A stretch of DNA of 64,000 nucleotides from Bradyrhizobium monzae (GCF_021458635.1 NZ_JAIRDQ010000009.1:241053-305052), one strand, 5' to 3'; shown: positions 45,010 through 53,646, numbered from the stretch's first letter. Numbers and translations: made by a program. The notes: generated from the sequence alone by a model not told the origin.

Positions 45010-45603
45010 TTACCTCATCCGCCGCGCGCTGCTCCAGCTCTTCAGCGACGACCACACCCCGCGCGAGAGGCGGAAGCAGTCGACGGGCGTAGAGGAGCCC
45101 AGCGCCAGGAAGCGATGCAGCTGCACGCCGCTCCACTGGAAGCCGCACTTCTCCAGCACGTTGCGCGAGGCCGGATTGGTGACGCGCGCACCCGCATGGA
45201 GATGGTCGTCCTCGAACTCCTCGAAGAAGAAGTCGATCGCGCCGCGCGCGGCCTCGGTGGCAAAGCCCTGGCCCCAATGCTCGACGCCGAGCCAGTAGCC
45301 GAGCTCGGCACTGTCGGGCGTGGAGCGGTCGATGCCGACCATGCCGACCGGATTGGTGTCGTATTCGATCAGGAACACGGTCTCGCTGCCGAGCGCAGCG
45401 GTGGCGCGGACGAATTCGACGGCGTCGTCCTGCGAATAGGGATGGGGAAGGCGGCGGGTGTTTTCCGCGACACGGCGGTCATTGGCAAGGAGGGCGATGG
45501 TCCTGACGTCGGCGAGGGTCGGCCGCCGCAAGGTCAGCCGCTCGGTGGCGACGACGCTCGGTCTCGCCTCCCGCAAGGTCACGCTCGAGAAATCCTGCAA
45601 CAT
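45010..45603 (-). CDS. GNAT-family N-acetyltransferase (RimJ/RimL-like)
   Basis: 197-residue GNAT protein. The pattern TERLTLRRPTLADVRTI, then ELGYWLGVEHWGQGFATEAARGAIDFFFEE (acetyl-CoA-binding motif A, with the Q/R-x-x-G-x-G/A loop) and NPASRNVLEKCGFQ is that of the RimJ/RimL-type acetyltransferases. ATG at 45603 starts MLQDFSSVTLREARPS; the ORF upstream extends through the rpmA leader and is unlikely to be translated. It is the third gene of the rplU-rpmA-GNAT series. The acceptor could be a ribosomal protein or a small molecule. Confidence 0.87.
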   Translation of the reverse strand: MLQDFSSVTLREARPSVVATERLTLRRPTLADVRTIALLANDRRVAENTRRLPHPYSQDDAVEFVRATAALGSETVFLIEYDTNPVGMVGIDRSTPDSAELGYWLGVEHWGQGFATEAARGAIDFFFEEFEDDHLHAGARVTNPASRNVLEKCGFQWSGVQLHRFLALGSSTPVDCFRLSRGVWSSLKSWSSARRMR

Positions 45604-45755
45604 GTCCGGCTCCGTCAAAGTCACTAAGTGAAAAGTGAACACGACAAACGAAAGGGGAGGCCGGTTTCCCTGCCTCCCCTGGAGCCCGATCTTTTGATCT
45701 CTGGACTCCGCCGGTTCGGTCAAGGACCCGGCGGACTCCAAATCAGATCCACCGT

Positions 45756-46025
45756 CTATTCAGCCGCCTCTGCGAGCGGGAGTACCGCTACGAAGGTGCG
45801 GCCGTTGGCTTTGGCCTGGAATTCAACACGGCCCTCGATCTTGGCGAACAGAGTGTGGTCCGTGCCCATGCCGACATTGAGGCCGGGATGCCAGGTGGTG
45901 CCGCGCTGACGCGCAATGATGTTGCCGGGAATCACGCGCTCCCCGCCGAACACCTTGACGCCAAGGCGCTTACCCTTTGAATCGCGACCGTTGCGCGATG
46001 AACCGCCTGCTTTTTTGTGAGCCAT
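45756..46025 (-). CDS. rpmA: Ribosomal protein bL27
   Basis: 89-residue large-subunit protein. It starts MAHKKAGGSSRNGRDSKGKRLGVK, the classic L27 N-terminus, and has IIARQRGT and HPGLNVGMGTDHTLFAKIEG. Its N-terminus reaches the peptidyl-transferase centre in the ribosome. It follows rplU by 98 bases. Confidence 0.98.
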   Translation of the reverse strand: MAHKKAGGSSRNGRDSKGKRLGVKVFGGERVIPGNIIARQRGTTWHPGLNVGMGTDHTLFAKIEGRVEFQAKANGRTFVAVLPLAEAAE

Positions 46026-46123
46026 GGCTCGTCTCCGAAATCCTGCGTATGTCTAGGTCAATTCCTTGACGGAATCATTTCAAAATGTCTCACGCATCAA
46101 TTCGTGAATTGGCGTGATCGATT

Positions 46124-46504
46124 TTATGCGGCGGCTGCTTCTTCTTTCGCGACCTTTTCCCGCTTCGGACGCGGGCCCTTGGTGGGCTTCGCATTGTCCG
46201 TCAGGATCTCGCTGATGCGAACCACCGTGATCTCGTCACGGTAGCCACGCTTGCGGCGCGAATTCTTGCGGCGGCGCTTCTTGAACGCGATGACCTTCGG
46301 TCCGCGCTTGTGGTCGAGCACCTCGACGGCCACGGTCGCACCGGCCACCGTGGGCAGACCCAGCACCGGCGTGTCGCCGCCGACCACCAGAACTTCGCTC
46401 AGCTGCACGATCGTGCCGACTTCGCCTTCGATCTTGCCAATTTCCAGGACATCATCCGGAACGACGCGGTACTGCCGGCCGCCGGTTTTGATGACTGCGA
46501 ACAT
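46124..46504 (-). CDS. rplU: Ribosomal protein bL21
   Basis: 126-residue large-subunit protein that contacts 23S rRNA. It starts MFAVIKTGGRQYRVVPDD and has the conserved IEVGTIVQLSEVL-like region and KVIAFKKRRRKNSRRKRGYRDE. A C-terminal basic and Ala-rich tail follows. It opens the rplU-rpmA operon; a GC-rich hairpin lies in its leader. Confidence 0.98.
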   Translation of the reverse strand: MFAVIKTGGRQYRVVPDDVLEIGKIEGEVGTIVQLSEVLVVGGDTPVLGLPTVAGATVAVEVLDHKRGPKVIAFKKRRRKNSRRKRGYRDEITVVRISEILTDNAKPTKGPRPKREKVAKEEAAAA

Positions 46505-46834
46505 CGTTGTTTTCCTTCGTGTTCAATCCCGGCCTCACGACGAAATCGTCAGGGGCCGGCTTTTTGTCAGTCGCTATGGGTTTACTGAGTTTTGTGCGGG
46601 CGGGAGTTATCCCTTTGAAAACCCACGCAAAAACAAGCGGCGCGAGAAACGCCCCGCGCCGGTTGTGGGACTTATAGCCGCCGAGCCCGAAGAGTCAAGG
46701 AAAACTGCCGAAAAGAGCCCGGATTGGAAGGATTTGGGCCGTTTCCGCCTGGGAATCGAATCCGCGACCCGTTTGCAACCAACGGGTTCCACCGCCGTTG
46801 TCCCCGCGAATTGGCATTGGGGCAAGGGCTTTCC
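46505..46834. other. 330-base divergent gap between rplU and the ROK gene
   Basis: It holds the rplU leader with its hairpin (46529-46559) and the upstream region of the ROK gene. A 37-codon in-frame extension of the ROK ORF (46724-46834) has an unlikely composition and no good ribosome site, so it is treated as untranslated. No other gene is seen. Confidence 0.6.
46529..46566 (+). terminator. Hairpin in the rplU leader, terminator-like on the plus strand
   Basis: CCGGCC (46529-46534) pairs with GGCCGG (46554-46559), with an inner GACG-AAAT-CGTC stem, followed on the plus strand by CTTTTTG. On the minus strand it lies 25 bases before the rplU ATG. Its T run faces away from rplU, so it may block antisense reading or form part of an L21 autoregulatory leader. 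Confidence 0.4.
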
Positions 46835-47989
46835 ATGGCAACGGACGAGTTGGTCAAGACGACGGGCATCGCCAATCACGGCGGCGCGCGGCTGCCCTCG
46901 GTGGACATCGACAGTTTCAACATCGAGATGAAGGACGAGGACGGTTTTCTCGGCGACCGCGCCAGCAAGGGCGCGTTCCGCGAGATTCTCGACCGCTGGC
47001 GCAAGCCGCTGCGCAAATCGGGCGAGGACCCCTTCGGCAAGGAGCCGTCGGAGAACATCAGCAAGAAGACGCTGGATGCGATCCTCGTCAGCGACGACGT
47101 CGAGGCCTCTGCGGTGGTGCACAGCGCGATCGAGGATTTCGCGCAGGAGCTCGCCTACGTCACGCGCCGTTTCCTGAAGACAAAAGCCTGGGCCAAGACC
47201 GAGCGCATCGTGGTGGGCGGCGGCTTTCGCGACTCGCGGCTCGGCGAGCTCGCGATCGCGCGCGCCGAGATCATCCTCAAGTCCGAGGATTTCAAGATCG
47301 ACATGGTGCCGATCCGGCATCACCCGGATGAAGCCGGCCTGCTCGGCGCGCTGCATCTGGCGCCGTCGTGGATTTTCGAGGCCTATGACAGCATCCTCGC
47401 GGTCGATATCGGCGGCACCAACATCCGCTGCGGCCTGGTCGAGACCGGCTGGAAGAAGGCGAAGGATCTGTCGAAGGCCAAGGTCGTGAAGTCCGAGCTA
47501 TGGCGCCATGCCGACGACGAGCCGACCCGCGAGGGCGCGGTGAAGCGACTGACGAAAATGCTGAAAGGGCTGATCGCCGAGGCCGAGACAGACGGCTTCA
47601 AGCTTGCGCCCTTCATCGGCATCGCCTGTCCCGGTGTGATCAACGACGATGGGTCCATCGAAAAAGGCGCGCAGAATCTGCCCGGCAATTGGGAGAGCAG
47701 CAAATTCAACCTGCCGGCGAGCTTGATCGAGGGCATTCCGCAGATCGGCGAGCACGACACCGCGATCTTGATGCACAATGACGGCGTGGTTCAGGGCCTC
47801 TCCGAGGTGCCGTTCATGCAGGATGTCGATCGCTGGGGCGTGCTCACCATCGGCACCGGCCTCGGCAATGCCCGCTTCACCAACCGCCACAAGGAAGGTG
47901 GCAACGGCAAGGACCGGGACTCTCCGGAGAACGGGAAGAAAAAATCCAAGGAAAACAACAAGGAAAGCAATAAATCCGAGAAGGAGTAA
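46835..47989 (+). CDS. ROK-family protein with circularly permuted halves
   Basis: 384 residues. The two halves of the ROK/ASKHA fold appear in reverse order. Residues about 95-178 carry what is normally the C-terminal half: AIEDFAQELAYV, IVVGGGF (126-131) and DEAGLLGALHL (165-175). Residues about 186-348 then carry the usual N-terminal half: phosphate-1 loop VDIGGTNIRCGLVE (from 190), IGIACPGVIN, the catalytic-Asp segment HNDGVVQGLSE (Asp316) and the phosphate-2 motif TIGTGLGNARF (338-348). The last 35 residues are charged and low-complexity (GKKKSKENNKES). The HxxxxCxC zinc motif of many ROK kinases is not seen. The ATG at 46835 gives MATDELVK. Sugar kinase activity is possible but unproven. 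Confidence 0.85.
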   Translation: MATDELVKTTGIANHGGARLPSVDIDSFNIEMKDEDGFLGDRASKGAFREILDRWRKPLRKSGEDPFGKEPSENISKKTLDAILVSDDVEASAVVHSAIEDFAQELAYVTRRFLKTKAWAKTERIVVGGGFRDSRLGELAIARAEIILKSEDFKIDMVPIRHHPDEAGLLGALHLAPSWIFEAYDSILAVDIGGTNIRCGLVETGWKKAKDLSKAKVVKSELWRHADDEPTREGAVKRLTKMLKGLIAEAETDGFKLAPFIGIACPGVINDDGSIEKGAQNLPGNWESSKFNLPASLIEGIPQIGEHDTAILMHNDGVVQGLSEVPFMQDVDRWGVLTIGTGLGNARFTNRHKEGGNGKDRDSPENGKKKSKENNKESNKSEKE

Positions 47990-48420
47990 CCTTGACTGGT
48001 TAGGTTAAGGACCGGATTGCGTTGCGGTGCGGCGCTTGCACGCTAGGGTCGAATCGTCGCCTCACGCAGGCCTGCGAAGCCGCCCTTCCTGGCCAGCATT
48101 TCGATGAGCGGCACGGGACCGCCAGTATTTACCGCGTCTGGCGGTCCCACCCGTTCTTTCAAGCCGTGAGGCTTATCCCTGACCCAGGTGATTCGGCCGC
48201 CAGCGCCGATCAGCGGCGTTACATTGGCCAAACCGCAGCGATCTCTGAGGAAACGGCGCAAAGTCCCCCCGAAATCCGCGATCGATCCCGTCCCGGCCGC
48301 AACATCCTCGTTCCCAAACGGAAAACGCGCCGGATTTTCGCCCCGCGCGCCTTGTCTGTCCCGCCATCCTCGCCTAGAACACGCCCAACCACGGGGCTCC
48401 GCCCCCGATTTTGGCGCCTT
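47990..48420. other. 431-base gap between the ROK gene and tRNA-Ser, no convincing gene
   Basis: Three overlapping frames are open on the minus strand (the longest, 48043-48453, runs into the tRNA gene) and one is open on the plus strand (48022-48777, reading through the tRNA into the LysR gene). None has a recognisable domain or ribosome site. A strong hairpin lies at 48115-48148, and the 50 bases before the tRNA are GC-rich and probably hold its promoter. Confidence 0.5.
48115..48148. other. Perfect 11-bp hairpin upstream of tRNA-Ser
   Basis: GGGACCGCCAG (48115-48125) and CTGGCGGTCCC (48138-48148) are exact complements with a 12-base loop TATTTACCGCGT. No gene explains it. It could be an RNA element, or a terminator for the ROK transcript without a uridine run. 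Confidence 0.55.
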
Positions 48421-48510
48421 GGAGAGGTGGCAGAGTGGTTGATTGTACCGCACTCGAAATGCGGCATAGGTGCAAGCCTATCGGGGGTTCGAATCCCTCC
48501 CTCTCCGCCA
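48421..48510 (+). tRNA. tRNA-Ser (anticodon CGA)
   Basis: A class II tRNA: acceptor arms GGAGAGG (48421-48427) and CCTCTCC (48500-48506), the discriminator G and an encoded CCA at 48508-48510. The anticodon arm CCGCA-CTCGAAA-TGCGG gives anticodon CGA, reading UCG. A long variable arm (ATAGG...CCTAT) and the T arm GGGGGTTCGAATCCC are present. The long variable arm is diagnostic for serine. Confidence 0.95.
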
Positions 48511-48541
48511 TCTCAAAGCAGCGCCGCAAAGCTCCACAAAG

Positions 48542-49453
48542 TCAGCCTGACGCCGGCGCCACTCGCGCGGCGAAAACCGTCCGTGCCGTCGCCACAAAGG
48601 CCTGCGCCGCCGGCGACAGCGATCGACCCTGCCGTTGCAGTAGTGATACCGGTCGCGCGATGGCCGGCCGCACCAGGGGCCTCGCGATCAGGGTGGGAAA
48701 CTGGTCGGCCGGCAGCATCGTGGCGGGAAGGATGGCAAGTCCCAGCCCCTGCGCCGTCATGGCGAGCGCGGTGTTGATGAGCGTGACCTCATGGGTGGGC
48801 GTGAGGCGCTTGCCCTGCGCGCTCAGCGCCTGATCGATCTGCATGCGGATGCGCGTCTCGCGCCGCATCGCGATCGTCGGCCATTCCGCCACCTCTTCCC
48901 ATGTCAGGGAATGCCGCGCGGCGAAGTCGGCCGTGCGGCGGCCGATGGCGCTGAGGCGACCGCGGGTCAGGGTCTCGATCGTCATCTCCGCGAATTCACC
49001 TTCCACGCTGCCGATCGCGAATTCCGCATCCGTTGAGATCATGCGTGGAACGAGATCGTCGGCCGCCATGTCGCGCATGTCGATCTCGATGTCGGGATGG
49101 GCGGCGCGGAATGTCGCCAGCACCCTCGGCAGCAACGCCGATGCGGCGCCGGCGGAGGCCAGAAACGCGACGCGGCCAGCGCGCGCCTGCGCGAGGTCGC
49201 GCATGCGCCGCGACAGGCCGAGCGCATCGCCCAGAATCCGTTCGGCGGAATGATAGGCCTCGTCGGCCGCCGGCGTCGGCTGCACGGAGCGCGTGGAGCG
49301 GTCGAACAGCCTGACGCCGAGCTGGACCTCGAGCTGCTGGATCAAGAGGCTTGCCGCGGATTGCGTGATTCCGAGCTCGCGTGCCGCCCGCGTGATGCTG
49401 CGCGTGCGATACACGCCGGTGAAAGCCCGCAGTTGCCGCAAGGTGACGTTCAT
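48542..49453 (-). CDS. LysR-type transcriptional regulator
   Basis: 303 residues. The N-terminal winged HTH (MNVTLRQLRAFTGVYRTRSITRAARELGITQSAASLLIQQLEVQLGVRLFDRSTRS pattern, residues 1-56) is followed by a PBP-like effector domain from about residue 92 (RVAFLASAGAASALLPRVLATF). It is divergent from the flavin monooxygenase gene with a 124-base gap containing a CTCAT-N6-ATGAG dyad, so it probably controls that operon and its Bug gene. Effector unknown. It begins just downstream of tRNA-Ser in the opposite orientation. Confidence 0.93.
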   Translation of the reverse strand: MNVTLRQLRAFTGVYRTRSITRAARELGITQSAASLLIQQLEVQLGVRLFDRSTRSVQPTPAADEAYHSAERILGDALGLSRRMRDLAQARAGRVAFLASAGAASALLPRVLATFRAAHPDIEIDMRDMAADDLVPRMISTDAEFAIGSVEGEFAEMTIETLTRGRLSAIGRRTADFAARHSLTWEEVAEWPTIAMRRETRIRMQIDQALSAQGKRLTPTHEVTLINTALAMTAQGLGLAILPATMLPADQFPTLIARPLVRPAIARPVSLLQRQGRSLSPAAQAFVATARTVFAARVAPASG

Positions 49454-49461
49454 AGGTTAAG

Positions 49462-49477
49462 CTCATGAATTGATGAG
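49462..49477. promoter_or_regulatory. Candidate LysR operator in the divergent gap
   Basis: CTCAT (49462-49466) and ATGAG (49473-49477) flank GAATTG, 9 bases upstream of the LysR ATG. AT-rich sequence with TATAAG and TAAAAT follows toward the monooxygenase start. Position and dyad fit a LysR autoregulatory site, though the T-N11-A form is not exact. Confidence 0.4.
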
Positions 49478-49577
49478 TTCTTTCCGGCTAATCTTATAAG
49501 CGAGCCTGCAATAAAATGCATGCGGCACAAGCGGCAAAGTCCGCGGCCTTGGGCGCTGCGTTGGGATGGAGACGAGC

Positions 49578-51218
49578 ATGAGGACACAGGTCCTGATCGT
49601 GGGTGCCGGCCCGGTCGGATTGACCGCGGCCATGGATCTGGCCTCGCGCGGCATCGACGTCGTCGTCGCCGAGATCCGCCATGCCGGCGACCCGCCCAAT
49701 GTCAAATGCAATCACGTCTCGGCGCGCTCGATGGAAGTCTTCCGGAGGCTCGGTGTGGCGGCAAAGCTGCGCGACGCGGGCCTGCCCGCGGACTTCCCGA
49801 ACGATTGCTCCTACCGGACGACGGCGACCGGCATCGAGCTCTGCCGCATCGACATTCCTTCCCGCGCCCGCCGCTACAGCGCAACCGGCGGCCCCGACAC
49901 CTGGTGGCCGACGCCCGAGCCGCCGCACCGGATCAACCAGGTCTATCTCGAGCCGATCCTGTTCGGCCACGCTGCCGCCCAGCCGCGCATCACCATTCTG
50001 GCGCGCACGGAAATCACCGAGATGGAGCAGGACGATGACCGCGTTGTCGCGCATGCGCGCAACCTCGACAGCGGAGAGGCGCTTCGCATCGAGGCCAGTT
50101 TTCTCATCGGCTGCGACGGCAGCCGCTCGCTGGTTCGCAAGGCGATCGGCGCCAGCCTGTCCGGAACGCCGGTGATCCAGCGCGTGCAATCGACCTTTAT
50201 CGAAGCGCCGCAACTGAAGGAATTGATGGGCGTGCACAAGCCGGCCTGGATGGTGCTCTCGCTCAATCCGCGACGCTCGGGCACGACGGTGGCGATCGAC
50301 GGTCACGACCGCTGGCTGATCCACAATCATCTCAAGCCCGACGAACCCGAGTTCGACTCGGTCGACCGCGACTGGTCGATCCGCGCCATCCTCGGCGTTG
50401 ACGAGCGCTTCGCATACAAAATCCTCAGCAAGGAAGACTGGGTCGGGCGCCGGCTGGTGGCCGATCGCTTCCGCGACCGCAGGGTGTTCATCTGCGGTGA
50501 TGCCGCGCATCTGTGGATGCCTTACGCGGGCTATGGCATGAATGCCGGTATCGCAGACGCCGTCAATCTCTGCTGGCAACTGGCGGCGCATCTGAACGGC
50601 TGGGCGCAGGCTTCGATCCTCGATGCCTACGAGGCGGAACGTCAGCCCATCACGGACCAGGTATCGCGCTTCGCGATGGACCACGCGATGAAGATGATGG
50701 CGCAGCGCGGCGGCGTGTCCGCAGAGATCGAGGACGACACGCCGCGTGGCCACGCGGCGCGCGCGGCACTGGCGAGAGCAGCCTATGATCTCAACGTGCA
50801 GCAATATTGCTGCGCCGGATTGAACTTCGGCTACTACTACGACACCTCGCCGATCATCGCCTATGACGGCGAGACGCCGCCTCCTTATGCGATGGGCAGC
50901 TTCACGCCTTCCACCGTGCCGGGCGCCCGAGCGCCGCACGTTTTCTTGCGCGACGGGCGATCGCTCTACGACGCATTCGGGACGGGCTACAATCTGCTGC
51001 GGTTCGATCCGGCGATCGATGTGGGGCGATTGCAGTCCGCCGCAGAAGCGCGTGGCGTTCCGCTCGCATTGATCGACGTCGCGCCGGACGAGGCCAACGG
51101 CGCCTATGCCGAGAAGCTCGTCCTGGTGCGGCCCGACCAGCACATCGCCTGGCGCGGGCAGGCGGCGCCTGAAAATCCACAAGCCTTGTTGGCGCGTCTC
51201 ACTGGCGTGGCAGCGTAG
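49578..51218 (+). CDS. FAD-dependent aromatic-ring monooxygenase (class A, PheA/TfdB-MhpA type)
   Basis: 546 residues. Rossmann FAD loop VGAGPVGLTAAMDLASRG (about 7-24), the DG motif LIGCDGSRSLVRKAIG near residue 180 and the GD motif VFICGDAAHLWMPYAGYGMNAGIADAVNLCWQLA near 305-340 are all present. The C-terminal thioredoxin-like region (DGRSLYDAFGTGYNLLRF, LVRPDQHIAWRG) is that of phenol and hydroxyphenylpropionate hydroxylases. GGAG lies about 6 bases before the ATG at 49578; an ATG at 49566 would add four residues. It uses NAD(P)H and O2 to hydroxylate an aromatic compound; the substrate is unknown. The next gene, a Bug protein, begins 31 bases later. Confidence 0.92.
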   Translation: MRTQVLIVGAGPVGLTAAMDLASRGIDVVVAEIRHAGDPPNVKCNHVSARSMEVFRRLGVAAKLRDAGLPADFPNDCSYRTTATGIELCRIDIPSRARRYSATGGPDTWWPTPEPPHRINQVYLEPILFGHAAAQPRITILARTEITEMEQDDDRVVAHARNLDSGEALRIEASFLIGCDGSRSLVRKAIGASLSGTPVIQRVQSTFIEAPQLKELMGVHKPAWMVLSLNPRRSGTTVAIDGHDRWLIHNHLKPDEPEFDSVDRDWSIRAILGVDERFAYKILSKEDWVGRRLVADRFRDRRVFICGDAAHLWMPYAGYGMNAGIADAVNLCWQLAAHLNGWAQASILDAYEAERQPITDQVSRFAMDHAMKMMAQRGGVSAEIEDDTPRGHAARAALARAAYDLNVQQYCCAGLNFGYYYDTSPIIAYDGETPPPYAMGSFTPSTVPGARAPHVFLRDGRSLYDAFGTGYNLLRFDPAIDVGRLQSAAEARGVPLALIDVAPDEANGAYAEKLVLVRPDQHIAWRGQAAPENPQALLARLTGVAA

Positions 51219-51249
51219 GCAAATCGTAAAAGGTACCAAGGAGGAGAGC

Positions 51250-52230
51250 GTGTTTCACGTTGCAAGGCGCCGCATTCTGGCTGGGCTGTCGGCTGCTGTT
51301 CTCGCCGCGTTGCCACTGCAGGCGGTCGACGCGGCCTATCCGGAGCAGTTGATCAAGATCATCGTGACCTTCCCGCCCGGCGGCAGCGCCGACACCGTCA
51401 TCCGCGCGCTGGAGCCGCTCGTCACCGCCGAGCTCAAGCAGAGCCTGGTGATCGAGAACCGCGCCGGGGCCGGGGGCAATATCGGCATGGCCGCGGTCGC
51501 GCAGGCCAAGCCCGACGGCTACACGCTCGGCGTCGCGCCGGCGGGCGCGCTGACGGTGAACCCGCATCTCAATTCGTCGATGCCGTTCGATCCGAAGGAT
51601 CTCGCGCCGATCACGCTGCTTGCGGAAATTCCCTTCGTGCTCGTCTCGTCGGCCGACATTCCAGCGCACAATGTCGCGGAGGCGATCGCACTCGCCAAGG
51701 CGAAGCCCGGCGCGCTGTCGATCGGCCATGGCGGCAATTCGACGGCGATGCATTTGACAGCCGCGCTGTTCACGCAGAAGGCCGGGATCGACATGGAGCT
51801 GGTCCCATATCGCGGGACAGCGCCCGCGGCGGTCGACGTCCTCGCGGGCCATGTGCCCTTCGCGGTGCTGGATATTCCTGCGTCGATGCAATTGATTCTC
51901 GACGGCAAGCTCAACGCGATCGGTGTGTCTTCGGCGCGCCGTGTTCCTTCGCTGCCCAAGGTGCCGACGCTCGCCGAAAGCGGCATTGCGGGCTTCGAAT
52001 CCGTCGGCTGGTTCGGGCTGGTCGCTCCTTCAGGCACACCTCCCGACATCATCGCCAGACTGAACGAGGCCTTCGTAAAAGCCCTGAAGGACCCGTCGGT
52101 GGCCGAGAAGATCCGGACCCTCGGTGCAGAGCCCGCGCCGACTTCCCCGGAAGAGTTCAGCCGCTTCATTCAGAGCGAAAGCACGAAATGGGGCAAGCTC
52201 ATCAGCGGGGCCGGCATCAAGGCGAACTAG
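51250..52230 (+). CDS. Bug/TctC-type solute-binding protein with the monooxygenase operon
   Basis: 326-residue periplasmic binding protein. Signal peptide RRRILAGLSAAVLAALPLQAVDA (about 5-28) precedes YPEQLIKIIVTFPPGGSADTVIRAL. The Bug signatures IENRAGAGGNIGMAAVAQAKPDGYT and VPYRGTAPAAVDVLAGHV follow. The GTG at 51250 is chosen because a strong AAGGAGGAG site lies just upstream and the longer frame overlaps the monooxygenase. It is coupled to the monooxygenase, so it may bring an aromatic or carboxylate substrate to the cell. TctA/TctB genes are absent. Confidence 0.92.
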   Translation: MFHVARRRILAGLSAAVLAALPLQAVDAAYPEQLIKIIVTFPPGGSADTVIRALEPLVTAELKQSLVIENRAGAGGNIGMAAVAQAKPDGYTLGVAPAGALTVNPHLNSSMPFDPKDLAPITLLAEIPFVLVSSADIPAHNVAEAIALAKAKPGALSIGHGGNSTAMHLTAALFTQKAGIDMELVPYRGTAPAAVDVLAGHVPFAVLDIPASMQLILDGKLNAIGVSSARRVPSLPKVPTLAESGIAGFESVGWFGLVAPSGTPPDIIARLNEAFVKALKDPSVAEKIRTLGAEPAPTSPEEFSRFIQSESTKWGKLISGAGIKAN

Positions 52231-52374
52231 GCGCGGGGCACGCAAAGTGGGTCCCGCGATTGCGGATCTGCACCGCAACGGTGATAGGTTGAACCTGCCG
52301 CCGGCGCGGCCCGACCAACGTCCCGCGGCCGGCTGGGAGCCAGCCGCCGGCCGGCAGTCAGGTGATCCGCGACG

Positions 52375-53646
52375 ATGTTCGACAAGACCTACCGGCAGCG
52401 CCTCGAAGCTGATCTTGCGCAATGGGAGGCCGATGGCGTGATCGCGCCGGCCGCCGCCGCCTCGATCCGCAATGTCTTGCCGCCGCTCTCGCCCGGCATC
52501 AATATCGCGGTGGTCGTCGCCATCGTCGGCGGCCTGCTGATCGCGGCCGCCTTCCTTGCCTTCGTCGCGGCGCACTGGACCGAGATCGCGCGGCTGTTGC
52601 GCTTTGCGATCCTGCTTGCCGGCATGGCCGTCGCCGGCGGCCTCGGGGCGTGGTTCGCGGCGACGGGCCGCATTGTTCTCGCCGATCTCTGCGCGAGCGT
52701 CAGTGCGATCATCTTCGGCGCAGGCATCGCGCTGGTCGGCCAGATGTATCATCTCGGCGACGATTTTGCCGGCGGCATGCTGTTGTGGTCGATCGGCGCA
52801 TTTGCCGCGGCCCTGCTGACCGGCTCGCGCGGCGCGCTTGCGGTCGGGCTCGCGGCCGCCTGCATCTGGACCTGCATGCGCGTCTATGATGCGCCGGACG
52901 CCTTTCATCTTCGGTTCGTGGTGGTCTGGCTCATCGCCGCCGCTGTCGCGTTGGCGTGGAATTCCCGGGTCGCTGCCCATCTCGTCGGGATTGCGGTGCT
53001 TCCATGGTGGATCGCGACGTCGCTTCGCTTCGACTTCGATGGTGTGCAGCCGTCCTTCGTGCTGGCGAACGGTGCGGCCCTGCTGCTCGGCGCCGGGCTC
53101 GCGATCGCCGCCGCGCCGTCGCCGCGGGCGCGTCGGCTTGGATCTGTTCTGGCGGTCTACGGCGCATTTTCGCTGACCATCGTCGCCTTCCTGGAGGTGT
53201 CGACAGTCGACGATCTCTTCCGCCTTCGGACGGCCACGATGACGGCCCAGCCGCTGTGGGCAATTGTGTGCGGCGTCGCAGGTGTGGTTCTTGCGCTCGC
53301 GTCCGCCGGGATCACGAAGCGGGTTGGCGAAGTCCTCGCAGCATGTGCGATTGGCCTCGTGCTGGTCGCGGCGCCGATCTGGCCAGCATCCGCCGCCGGC
53401 GAGCCATGGTTCGCCTATGCCGCGCTGCTTTGCGGCATGCTGTGCCTCGTCGTCTCCGGCGTGCTCGACGATGTGCGTCCACGCATCGTTGCCGGCTGGC
53501 TCGGCATCGCCGGCGTCATCGCTGCGATCACCTGGGCAGTGAAGGGCTCACTGCTGCGCCGCTCGGCCTTCCTGGCGGTGGCCGGCGTCGTCGCCGTCGC
53601 ATTCGCAACCGCGCTCAATCGCGCGCTGCCGAGGGCTGACCGATGA
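52375..53646 (+). CDS. DUF2157-domain membrane protein
   Basis: 423 residues. A short cytoplasmic N-terminus (MFDKTYRQRLEADLAQWEADGVI..., the DUF2157 start) is followed by about twelve membrane segments to the end, including the conserved LVGQMYHLGDDFAGGMLLW region. No catalytic motif is seen. It overlaps the next gene by 4 bases (ATGA). In many genomes DUF2157 proteins lie next to GDYXXLXY proteins, so the pair likely forms one membrane system of unknown function. Confidence 0.88.
   Translation: MFDKTYRQRLEADLAQWEADGVIAPAAAASIRNVLPPLSPGINIAVVVAIVGGLLIAAAFLAFVAAHWTEIARLLRFAILLAGMAVAGGLGAWFAATGRIVLADLCASVSAIIFGAGIALVGQMYHLGDDFAGGMLLWSIGAFAAALLTGSRGALAVGLAAACIWTCMRVYDAPDAFHLRFVVVWLIAAAVALAWNSRVAAHLVGIAVLPWWIATSLRFDFDGVQPSFVLANGAALLLGAGLAIAAAPSPRARRLGSVLAVYGAFSLTIVAFLEVSTVDDLFRLRTATMTAQPLWAIVCGVAGVVLALASAGITKRVGEVLAACAIGLVLVAAPIWPASAAGEPWFAYAALLCGMLCLVVSGVLDDVRPRIVAGWLGIAGVIAAITWAVKGSLLRRSAFLAVAGVVAVAFATALNRALPRADR

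Noticed and set aside
48043..48453. 136-codon minus-strand frame upstream of tRNA-Ser
   Set aside because: It runs into the tRNA gene and over the perfect hairpin; some stretches look protein-like (LIEMLARKGGFAG), but no family or ribosome site was found.
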